From Streptomyces fodineus (GTDB lineage Bacteria; Actinomycetota; Actinomycetes; Streptomycetales; Streptomycetaceae), in assembly GCF_001735805.1 (NCBI RefSeq), contig NZ_CP017248.1, forward strand, positions 558,001 through 622,000: a stretch of DNA of 64,000 nucleotides. The letters run 5' to 3'. The notes below the pieces were generated by a model that searched no databases, was not told the DNA's origin, and saw nothing but the letters and a program-made list of their open reading frames with translations. Shown here one piece after another: positions 7,793 through 14,464 of this stretch. Position 1 is the first letter of the stretch. Every line of letters begins with the position of its first letter. Both the position numbers and the translations under genes were made by a program.

Positions 7793-8311
7793 ATGCCCGA
7801 GATACAGTTGCTCCGCCCGGCTCACGCCCCCGCACTGCTCGCCTTCGAGCGGGAGAACCGGGCCTACTTCGCCGCGTCCGTCCCCGACCGAGGCGATGAC
7901 TACTTCGCCCGTTTCGACGAGCGCCATCGTGCCCTGCTGGCCGAGCAGGAGGCCGGTGTCTGTTACTTCCATGTACTGGTCGGCACCGAGGGCGAGGTGC
8001 TGGGCCGGATCAATCTCGTGGATGTGGCGGACGGTGGCGCCGATCTCGGGTATCGCATCGCCGAGCGTGCCTCGGGCCGGGGGCTGGCCACCTGGTCCGT
8101 GCGGCAGATCTGCGAACGTGCCGCCCAGCACTACGGATTGAGCAGCCTGCGTGCCGCGGCCAGGCTCGACAACGCGGCTTCGCGGGCCGTACTCGCCCGG
8201 TCAGGGTTTGCCGTGGTCGGCGAGACACGGCTCTCCGGCCGCCCCGGTCTGACGTATGTCCGCAGTCTTACGGATTTCATCCCTCGGTCCGATGCGCCGA
8301 CTGCCCATTAG
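7793..8311 (+). CDS. RimJ/RimL-type GNAT N-acetyltransferase
   Basis: A 172-residue GNAT enzyme. It has the substrate-side start IQLLRPAHAPALLAFERENR, the central strand GEVLGRINLVDV, the acetyl-CoA-binding turn YRIAERASGRGLAT (motif A, R/Q-x2-G-x-G/A) and the C-terminal LDNAASRAVLARSGF typical of RimJ/RimL-type members. These transfer acetyl groups to amines of proteins, antibiotics or amino acids; the substrate cannot be predicted. The ATG at 7793 is supported by the TATATT box 7 bp upstream (leaderless); GTG 7775 would begin before that box. Confidence 0.85.
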   Translation: MPEIQLLRPAHAPALLAFERENRAYFAASVPDRGDDYFARFDERHRALLAEQEAGVCYFHVLVGTEGEVLGRINLVDVADGGADLGYRIAERASGRGLATWSVRQICERAAQHYGLSSLRAAARLDNAASRAVLARSGFAVVGETRLSGRPGLTYVRSLTDFIPRSDAPTAH

Positions 8312-8319
8312 GACATCTG

Positions 8320-8713
8320 CCGGCTGAACTCCCGCAAGGCCCCGCGATCAGTTCGGCTGCGCGGGGTCACCCCCCTTGATCCGGCAGCGTGCAGCGGTAC
8401 GGCGAAGCAGACGAGCGCCGCGCAGGCCGCCACGCCCGCTGCCACTGCCAGGGTGCCGGGGAGGGACCGCGTCGCGAGGGGGCCGGCGATCGCCGCGCCC
8501 GACACCCGAAGCCCGTGATCTTCAGACCGGCGCCGATGGCGAAGATCCGACCGCGCAGACGGTCCGGAGCCTCCCGGTGGCGTATCGCGGACAAGGCGGT
8601 GAGCTGCGATCCTTCGCCGGATCCCGTCAGCAGCAGGGCCGGGACGAACACGGCAGGGATACCGGTTGCCGCCAGGGCGAGGAGCAGAGCACCGGTCCGG
8701 ATGATCTTCGTAC
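8320..8713 (-). pseudogene. MFS transporter C-terminal remnant
   Basis: On the minus strand one frame reads GALLLALAATGIPAVFVPAL and LTALSAIRHREAPDRLRGR, then FAIGAGLKITGFG. The adjacent frame continues GAAIAGPLATRSLPGTLAVA and AACAALVCFAVPL. Together these are the last three or so membrane helices of a major facilitator transporter, including the LRGR-type cytoplasmic loop. A frameshift near 8500 separates the halves and everything upstream of the helix at 8713 is missing. Confidence 0.65.
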
Positions 8714-8760
8714 ACTACGGCTCGGCACTGACAACGCCCGGTCCGCGCAGATCGCCACGC

Positions 8761-9807
8761 TCACGGCTGGTCGGCTCCGGCGGAATGGCTGGGCGGAGCG
8801 GGGGCGACGTCGGGCGTGGGGCGGCCTGCCCGCGGCGGCGGCACGGGGGCAGCGGTGGAGTACGGGTAGGGGGCGGCGAAGACGGGCGGCGGCACGGACG
8901 GCGGTGGCGCCGGGGCCGTACGGTCCAGCGAGCGGTGGCGCAGCAGCCGTACCACGGCCGCCGTGTACAGCGCGATGCTCACGATGTCGAGCGCGACCAG
9001 GGGCCAGGTCGCGTCGGCCGCCGTGTCGTCGCTGTCGAGACCGCCGACGACGGCGGCCGAGACGCCGAAGGCGAAGAGGTTGTTGACCGTGTGGAGGACG
9101 AGGGACGCCTCCAGTCCGCCCGTCCGCCAGGTCAGCCACCCCCCGGCCGTACCGAAGACCACCAGGTCGGCGAAGCCCCACGGGGTGCCCCAGCCATGGG
9201 CGGCGGCGAACAGGACGGCCTGCGGCAGGAACGCGACCCACGGCGAGCGTGCGAAGGCGCCGACGGCCTGCGTCAGCCAGCCCCGGAAGACGTACTCCTC
9301 GGCGGCCGCCTGCAGCGGTACGAGCACGACCAGCATGGCCAGCGCCGGGCCGAACACGGACCATCCCGCCCATCGGGACCCCGGCCCGCCGTCGGACGGA
9401 AGGAGCATCATGGCGCCCATCGCCACGGCGACGATCGGCACGGCGGTCAGCAGGCACAACGCCAACCACCGCCACCTCAGCCGCCCGGTGACGGAGGAGA
9501 GGGTGCCGGCCGGGCGGCGCCCGGTCCAGCGCATGGCCACCAGCACCACGGGTATGACCGCCGCGAGGAGCAGCAGGTCGACGGCGGTGCCGGATACGGG
9601 CCCGAAGTCGGTCGAGCCGTCCGGGTTGCGCCGGTATCCCCAACGGGCGCCGAGAGTCGAGGTCACGGAGTCGAGAAGGCCCAGGACGATCACATAGCCA
9701 ACGGCCACGACGAGGGTGCCCACGAACGGGCGCCACCATCGATAGCCTGCCGAGAGGCGGGCCAGACGGTGGTACGGGAGTGGCTCGGGCAACGGCTGAC
9801 ACGTCAT
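8761..9807 (-). CDS. CPBP-family intramembrane metalloprotease
   Basis: A 348-residue membrane protein of the CPBP (CAAX protease/Abi) family. Glu170-Glu171-x3-Arg175 (EEYVFRG), His204 (FAAAHGW) and His239-x3-Asn243 (HTVNNLF) are the three catalytic motifs, all present. About eight hydrophobic helices can be counted between residues 28 and 290. The last 60 residues are a Pro-rich cytoplasmic tail (APAPPPSVPPPVF). Family members cleave prenylated or other membrane proteins and some protect against peptides or phage; no partner gene is adjacent. The ATG at 9807 precedes the first helix sensibly. Confidence 0.88.
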   Translation of the reverse strand: MTCQPLPEPLPYHRLARLSAGYRWWRPFVGTLVVAVGYVIVLGLLDSVTSTLGARWGYRRNPDGSTDFGPVSGTAVDLLLLAAVIPVVLVAMRWTGRRPAGTLSSVTGRLRWRWLALCLLTAVPIVAVAMGAMMLLPSDGGPGSRWAGWSVFGPALAMLVVLVPLQAAAEEYVFRGWLTQAVGAFARSPWVAFLPQAVLFAAAHGWGTPWGFADLVVFGTAGGWLTWRTGGLEASLVLHTVNNLFAFGVSAAVVGGLDSDDTAADATWPLVALDIVSIALYTAAVVRLLRHRSLDRTAPAPPPSVPPPVFAAPYPYSTAAPVPPPRAGRPTPDVAPAPPSHSAGADQP

Positions 9808-9971
9808 GCCGCCAGCCTGCCGGGAGCCGTCGGCCCGCGTCCTGGGTTCGCGGCACGACCGGCGTCTCTCTCTACCGAGTGGTGCAGGAGGGCCCGCACA
9901 GACTGATCCGCCGCCAGGTCGAGGTCCGTTCGCCGCCAGCGTCGCTCATCTCCCGCCGGTGAGATGGACAC

Positions 9972-10721
9972 ATGACTTCACACGCAACCCTGAATGGCAA
10001 GAAGGCCCTGGTCACCGGTGGGAGCCGGGGCATCGGTGCGGCGACGGCACTGCGACTGGCGCAGGAGGGCGCGGATGTGGCCGTGACCTTCGTACACGGA
10101 AAGGAGGCGGCGCAGGAGGTGGTACGGGCCGTCGAGGCGCTGGGGCGGCGGGCGGTCGCCCTGCGCGCCGACGCCGCGGACGCGGAGGAGGCGGCCGACG
10201 CGGTGGGCCGTGCGGCCGAGGCGCTCGGAGGCCTCGACGTCCTCGTGAACAACGCGGCCGTCGGGCTGATGCAGCCGCTGGAGAGCCTGTCGCTCGCCGA
10301 CGTGGACCGGCTGATCGCCGTGAACGTCCGCGGGGCCTTTCTGGCCGCCCAGGCCGCTGCCGCGGTCATGGCGTCCGGCGGGCGGATCATCACCGTAGGC
10401 AGCTGCATCACCCACCACACGCCGGGCCCGGGCGCCACGCTGTATGCGATGAGCAAGTCGGCCGTGGTCGGATTGACGAAGGCGCTGGCCCGCGAGCTGG
10501 CCGGGCGCGGGATCACTGCGAACGTCGTGCATCCGGGCCCGATCGACACCGACATGAACCCCGCGGACGGTCCTTTCGCGGCCGGCCAGGCGGCCATGAC
10601 CGCCCTGGGTCGTTACGGCTCCGCCGAGGAGGTGGCGTCAGCGGTGGCCTACCTGGCAGGGCCGGAGACGGCGTACGTGACGGGCGCCGAACTCTCGGTG
10701 GACGGCGGGTACGCAGCATGA
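9972..10721 (+). CDS. SDR-family oxidoreductase
   Basis: A 249-residue classical short-chain dehydrogenase. The cofactor motif TGGSRGIG (residues 15-22), NNAA at 93-96 and the catalytic Ser144, Tyr158, Lys162 (LYAMSKSAVVG) are all present. The C-terminus VTGAELSVDGGYAA is typical of the FabG-like group. The residue after the second strand (VTFVHGKE) suggests NADP(H) preference. It would reduce or oxidise a carbonyl/alcohol pair; the substrate is unknown. No regulator gene is adjacent. Confidence 0.88.
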   Translation: MTSHATLNGKKALVTGGSRGIGAATALRLAQEGADVAVTFVHGKEAAQEVVRAVEALGRRAVALRADAADAEEAADAVGRAAEALGGLDVLVNNAAVGLMQPLESLSLADVDRLIAVNVRGAFLAAQAAAAVMASGGRIITVGSCITHHTPGPGATLYAMSKSAVVGLTKALARELAGRGITANVVHPGPIDTDMNPADGPFAAGQAAMTALGRYGSAEEVASAVAYLAGPETAYVTGAELSVDGGYAA

Positions 10722-10820
10722 ACGAGCGGGGCGCACCGCGCACGCGGCCCGGTGCGCTTCGCCTCGGCCGGGCATGAGTCAGGCGTCCTGAGTCGGCAAA
10801 CGCCGGCCAACGCCCCGTCG

Positions 10821-11130
10821 ATGCCCGGCAGGGTGAGGTACGAGTTCCTCGCCCGGGTGCGCGAGCGTGGCGAGTACGACAGCCGGGGGCCGAAGCCGCT
10901 GAGGTCACGGAGGCCGTCCTGTGTGTGCCGGCGCAGCGGATCGGCCCTGGGGGGATCGACGGCCTCGCCGCCCAGCTGCCCGGGCCGCTGGGCCACGCGT
11001 GGCCGACGCGAAACAGCGGCAGCCGGAGAGCTTCGGGATGCAGGCGTACTAAAACCAGGTCATCAGCCGGCTCCCGTCGCGTCATGCCGCCCTGTCCGGC
11101 AAGGCGGACCTGGCGGACTGACCGCCGCGC
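10821..11130 (+). pseudogene. DUF2267 protein remnant
   Basis: The frame from ATG 10821 reads RYEFLARVRERGEYDSRG. It then shifts to AEAAEVTEAVLCVPAQRI and GGIDGLAAQLPGPLGHA, and shifts again to KQRQPESFGMQAY followed by a TAA stop near 11050 and NQVISRLPSR. Put together this is a DUF2267 protein, whose normal line has SFGVDEFYRRVADRL at the last part. Two frameshifts and one internal stop make it non-functional. Ribosome-binding purines and a good start are still visible, so decay may be recent. Confidence 0.7.
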
Positions 11131-11187
11131 CGTGCGCCCGCCCTGGGGTGTGCGTCCTGATTGACCACACCACCGGGGTGGGTTTTG

Positions 11188-11802
11188 ATGTGGCGCATGT
11201 CGGGTGCAGCGCGCACGGGTGGAGCAGACAGCGGGGACGATCCGGTCCTGGCCTTCGCCTCGCCGGAGGCATGGGAGGAGTGGCTGGAGGAGCATCACGC
11301 CGACGTGCGGGGTGTCTGGCTGAAGATCCCGAAGAAAGGCTCCGGGATCGGCGGCATCGGCTACGCCGAAGCGCTGGAGGCCGCGCTCTGCTTCGGCTGG
11401 ATCGACGGGCAGAAGAAGAAGCTGGACGAGCAGCACTGGCTGCAGCGCTTCACCCCGCGTCGGCGAGGCAGCAAGTGGTCGAAGGTGAACCGGCAGAAGG
11501 CCACCGAGCTCACGGAGCAGGGCCGCATGCGACCGGCCGGCCTGCGGGAGGTGGAGAAGGCCAAGGCGGACGGCCGCTGGGAGGCGGCGTACGCCAATCA
11601 GCGCACGGCAACCGTGCCCGACGACCTCCAGGCGGCCCTGGATGCCGCCCCGAAGGCGCGGGACTTCTTCTCCACCCTGGACAGCCGTAACCGGTACGCC
11701 ATCCTCTACCGCATCCAGGACGCCAAGAAGCCGCAGACCCGGGCGGCGCGCATCGAGAAGTTCGTGACCATGCTCGCCGCGCACCAGAAGATCTACCCCT
11801 GA
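11188..11802 (+). CDS. YdeI/OmpD-associated-family protein
   Basis: A 204-residue protein of the YdeI (OmpD-associated, bacteriocin-protection-type) family. Diagnostic segments are FASPEAWEEWLEEHHAD, GVWLKIPKKGSG, EALCFGWIDGQKK in essence (written AALCFGWIDGQKKKLD here) and QRFTPRRRGSKWSKVN, then RIEKFVTMLA at the end. In enterobacteria relatives are linked to antimicrobial-peptide resistance; the biochemical role is not known. The ATG at 11188 follows the purine run ggggtggg; an ATG at 11197 is also possible. It converges with the peptidoglycan-binding protein gene across a strong hairpin. Confidence 0.82.
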   Translation: MWRMSGAARTGGADSGDDPVLAFASPEAWEEWLEEHHADVRGVWLKIPKKGSGIGGIGYAEALEAALCFGWIDGQKKKLDEQHWLQRFTPRRRGSKWSKVNRQKATELTEQGRMRPAGLREVEKAKADGRWEAAYANQRTATVPDDLQAALDAAPKARDFFSTLDSRNRYAILYRIQDAKKPQTRAARIEKFVTMLAAHQKIYP

Positions 11803-11849
11803 TCCCGAGACCGATCGCCGGCCAGGTGGTGGGCGAGCGCTGCGCGGGA

Positions 11850-11894
11850 CCTCCGCCTCCGGCCCGGACTCGTGATCCGGGACGGAGGCGGAGG
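11850..11894. terminator. Strong bidirectional hairpin terminator
   Basis: CCTCCGCCTCCG (11850-11861) pairs exactly with CGGAGGCGGAGG (11883-11894). CCCGGA (11863-11868) pairs with TCCGGG (11876-11881) around a 7-nt loop, with one mismatch between the two stems. It sits between genes converging from both sides (ends at 11802 and 11924), so it can serve both. Confidence 0.75.
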
Positions 11895-11923
11895 GCAGGT
11901 CGGTCACACAGTCGGCGCGGTGC

Positions 11924-12373
11924 TCAGTGGGCGTCGGCGAAGCGCTTGAAGGCGGCCTTGGTGCCGGAGCCGGCGATGCCGTCGATGGCGCCGGTGTAAC
12001 CCCAGCTGTCCTTCAGCAGGCGCTGCAGGGCCTTGACGGTGCCCGTGCCTACGACGCCGTCGATCGGGCCGGTGTAACCCCAGTACTGCTTGAGGCAGCG
12101 CTGGAAGGCCTTCCAGCTGTTGGGGCCGAGCTGGCCGTCGATGGAACCGGTGTAGCGCCAGTACTGCTTCAGCCAGCGCTGGACCTTCTTGGCCTGGGTG
12201 GCGTTCAGGCCCAGGTTGTTCACCGCCTGCGGGGTGACGGCCTTGGTGCTCACCGCCGGGTGGGCGGCCGCGGGTGCGGCGACGCTGGTGCCCGCGGCGG
12301 CGAGGCTGCCGGCGGCCAGGGCGACGGCGGTCGTGGCGGTGAGGAGCGCCCTGGTCGGGATGTTCGTTCGCAT
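11924..12373 (-). CDS. Secreted peptidoglycan-binding-domain protein
   Basis: A 149-residue exported protein. Residues 1-33 are a signal peptide (basic start, then LLTATTAVALAAGSLAAAG, cleavage near SVAAPAAA). The mature part carries PG_binding_1-type repeats built on the unit W-x8-YW-x-YTG-x-IDG: QYWRYTGSIDG, QYWGYTGPIDG and DSWGYTGAIDG. There is no catalytic domain, so it probably binds the cell wall or acts as a spore/wall-associated adaptor or inhibitor. The ATG at 12373 is preceded by gggggaaa. Upstream lies a decayed oxidoreductase on the same strand whose frame runs into this gene. Confidence 0.85.
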   Translation of the reverse strand: MRTNIPTRALLTATTAVALAAGSLAAAGTSVAAPAAAHPAVSTKAVTPQAVNNLGLNATQAKKVQRWLKQYWRYTGSIDGQLGPNSWKAFQRCLKQYWGYTGPIDGVVGTGTVKALQRLLKDSWGYTGAIDGIAGSGTKAAFKRFADAH

Positions 12374-12569
12374 GGATTTCCCCCTGGTTGTCGAGTGCCT
12401 CTCGGCACGCCACACAAGGTATGTGTCGGCGCTTTTGCCGTCGCCAACCCGGGAGTTGACTCCTTGCTCCACCGGCCGCGGTATTACGGCGCGATGTACA
12501 ACCTGCGCGGTATCCGGGAGTGCCGCTCCGGAGGGCACGAACCGCTGCTGACGGCCCTCGAGCTCAGCG

Positions 12570-13655
12570 CGAGGCCCACCGACGAGGACCGTCCGCTCGG
12601 TTATGGCATCGCCCCGGTCCTCATCGGACCGGGGGACGCCGCGCGCCGGAAGGTGGCCGGACGCCCAGGTGGCGCAGTGCGGCCGCCGCCGCTCGGGCAC
12701 CGCACAGACCGTGGGCACCGGCACCGCAGAGCACAGGAGCACCCCGGGCGTGCCGGTCGAGTACGGGGCGGTGGTCGGGCGGGTACCCAGCAGGACCTGT
12801 GGGGTCGCCTTGGCGCCGATGATGATGTCGCCGCCGGCGAAGTCGGGGTTGGCGGCGGCGAACGACGCGGGCCGGGTGACTCGGCTGCCCACGACACGGT
12901 CGCGGACGCCGGGCGCGAACGGTTCCAGCTGACGGAGTATCGCCTCGGTCGCGTCCCCGTCGTAGCCGTACGGGACATGGGCGTAGGTGTAGACGGGGTG
13001 GACGTCGCCCGCCGAACGGGAGGGGTCGGCCGGGTACTGCTGGCCGACCCGCACGAAGGGCCGCTCGGGCATGCGTCCGGCCACCACGCCCCGCTCCCCG
13101 CGGGCGACCTCCGCGAGCGGGCCACCGAGGTGCACGGTGCCGGCCCGGCGCGCGTGCCCGTTCGTCCACGGCACGCCGCCCTCGACGGCCAGGTCGAGCT
13201 TGAAGACAGCGGGTGCGCGCCGGAAGCGCTGGTAGGCACCGCGCACCCGGGCCGGGAGCCGGTCGCGGTAGAGGGCGGCGACCTGGCCGGGATCGAGGTC
13301 CAGGAGGGTGGTGTCGGCGGGCGGGAGCCGGCGGGGGTCGGTGATGCGGACGCCGGTGTGGACGGTGCCTCCGTGTCTGCGCAACACGCGTTCCATGCTG
13401 CGGGCGATGGACTGGGAGCGGGCTAGGAGGGTGGCGGGCAGGGTGGTCGGCAGGAGCGGGCGAGCAGCAGCCGGTGCGCGGGGACCCGCAGCAAGGGACC
13501 CCGGTACTGCGTGCGCTTGGCCTCGAAGAGCACGGGCTGCGCTGGCTCACGGCGGACATCGACCGACCCGCCCTGGCGAGCAGTGCGGCGGCGGCGAGCC
13601 CGTTGGGCCCGCCCCCGACGACGACGGCCGTGCCCGGCCGGGGCTTCAGGACTGG
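12570..13655 (-). pseudogene. FAD-dependent oxidoreductase, rearranged remnant
   Basis: Remnant of a phytoene-desaturase-like NAD(P)/FAD oxidoreductase. On the minus strand the dinucleotide-binding start AVVVGGGPNGLAAAALLARA is at about 13640-13570. The next family block, VLRALGLEEHGLRW, appears on the plus strand at 13500-13572, that is, inverted. Then the minus strand resumes with GPLLRVPAHRLLLAR, shifts frame to LPTTLPATLLARS, skips a large middle part, and continues SIARSMERVLRRHGG through RMPERPFVRVGQQY and YTYAHVPYGYDGDA to a frame-shifted C-terminus (LCGARAAAAALRHLG). It cannot make a working enzyme. Confidence 0.7.
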
Positions 13656-13723
13656 GGTCGTTTGCCGTGATTGGCGCGATGGTTGCGGCGGGACTTCTTC
13701 TTCCGGCGTCGCTTCGAGGACAT
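13646..13723 (-). CDS. bL37-like 25-residue ribosomal micro-protein
   Basis: A 25-residue, highly basic protein: MSSKRRRKKKSRRN, then ANHGKRPQS. The ending ANHGKRP is shared with the actinobacterial ribosomal protein bL37, which is about 24 residues and binds 23S rRNA. A perfect Shine-Dalgarno AGGAGG lies 7 bp before the ATG at 13723. Its 3' end overlaps the start of the decayed oxidoreductase. The gene is too short for most gene finders. The identification rests on my memory of the bL37 sequence pattern; a check against known bL37 would settle it. Confidence 0.75.
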   Translation of the reverse strand: MSSKRRRKKKSRRNHRANHGKRPQS

Positions 13724-13757
13724 GGCAACCTCCTGGAACGGAAACGGGGACCGGTTC

Positions 13758-13785
13758 TTGAAAATACCGTTAAACACGGTATATC
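13758..13785 (+). promoter_or_regulatory. Promoter with operator dyad upstream of GreA-like gene
   Basis: TTGAAA (13758-13763) and TATATC (13780-13785), 16 bp apart, form a good sigma-70-type promoter reading rightward. Inside the spacer and overlapping the -10 is the dyad TACCGT-TAAAC-ACGGTA (13765-13781). A bound repressor would therefore block this promoter. On the other strand it lies about 40 bp upstream of the bL37 start and could affect that gene too. Confidence 0.5.
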
Positions 13786-13919
13786 GGGATTCTTCGCCTC
13801 TCCACCGCAGCCTCGCCCTCCCCCACGCTTCCAGGACGGCACGCCCACGGGACCCGGTTGGTACGATGCGAAAAATGTCCGCCTGATGACTTTTCTCCCC
13901 AGGACCAGAGGAGCCGGAA

Positions 13920-14396
13920 ATGACCGGTGATCCGGAGCCGATCAGTGCCACTGCCCGTCGCGCGTTGCAGCAGGAGCTGGCCGATCTGCGCGACGAGCGC
14001 CGGATCGTCGCCGGCAGCCTGCTGGACAGGACGGATGTGGGGGATCAGGCCGACCAGGCCGAGCAGCTGCAGCGCGCCGGCCAGCTCGACCGCCTGGACC
14101 GTCGTATCGAAACCATCGTCGAACGGCTGCGCCAAGCGGACCTGGCCGGGCCGGCCTCGACGGACGTGGTCGGAGTGGGCAGCACGGTCACCGTCCGCTT
14201 CCCGGACGACTCCGTGGAGACTTTGCAGATCGGCGAGGTCGCCGAGGCCCTGGACCAGAACCTGGTCACCGCCGGCAGCCCGCTCGGCCGTGCACTGCTC
14301 GGGCGTCACGCCGGTGACGCGGTCCGCTTCGACACGCCGGACGGCCCTTCGAGCGCGGTCGTGGTGTCGATCGGAGAGCAGAGCGAGCAGGGCTGA
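13920..14396 (+). CDS. GreA/GreB-family transcript cleavage factor-like protein
   Basis: A 158-residue protein with the GreA/GreB two-domain plan. An N-terminal antiparallel coiled coil runs from SATARRALQQELADLRDERR to LDRLDRRIETIVERLRQAD, and a C-terminal FKBP-like domain carries VGVGSTVTVRF and SPLGRALLGRHAGDAV. The tip between the two helices reads SLLDRTDVGDQADQA, with acidic residues where Gre factors reach into the RNA polymerase channel. It is probably a Gre-type or anti-Gre-type modulator of RNA polymerase; Streptomyces have several paralogues. Ribosome-binding site gaggag at 13907-13912. Confidence 0.85.
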   Translation: MTGDPEPISATARRALQQELADLRDERRIVAGSLLDRTDVGDQADQAEQLQRAGQLDRLDRRIETIVERLRQADLAGPASTDVVGVGSTVTVRFPDDSVETLQIGEVAEALDQNLVTAGSPLGRALLGRHAGDAVRFDTPDGPSSAVVVSIGEQSEQG

Positions 14397-14424
14397 ACGA
14401 CCGTCCGCAACCTGGGAGTTCACC

Positions 14425-14464
14425 GGCTGACGCCAGAAACCGTGCTCGCGCCGAGCGGTCAGCC
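14425..14464. terminator. Inverted repeat between convergent genes
   Basis: GGCTGAC (14425-14431) and GTCAGCC (14458-14464) are exact inverted copies separated by 26 bp, just after the GreA-like stop and overlapping the stop codon of the converging Clp gene. It could be a weak bidirectional terminator. Confidence 0.3.
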
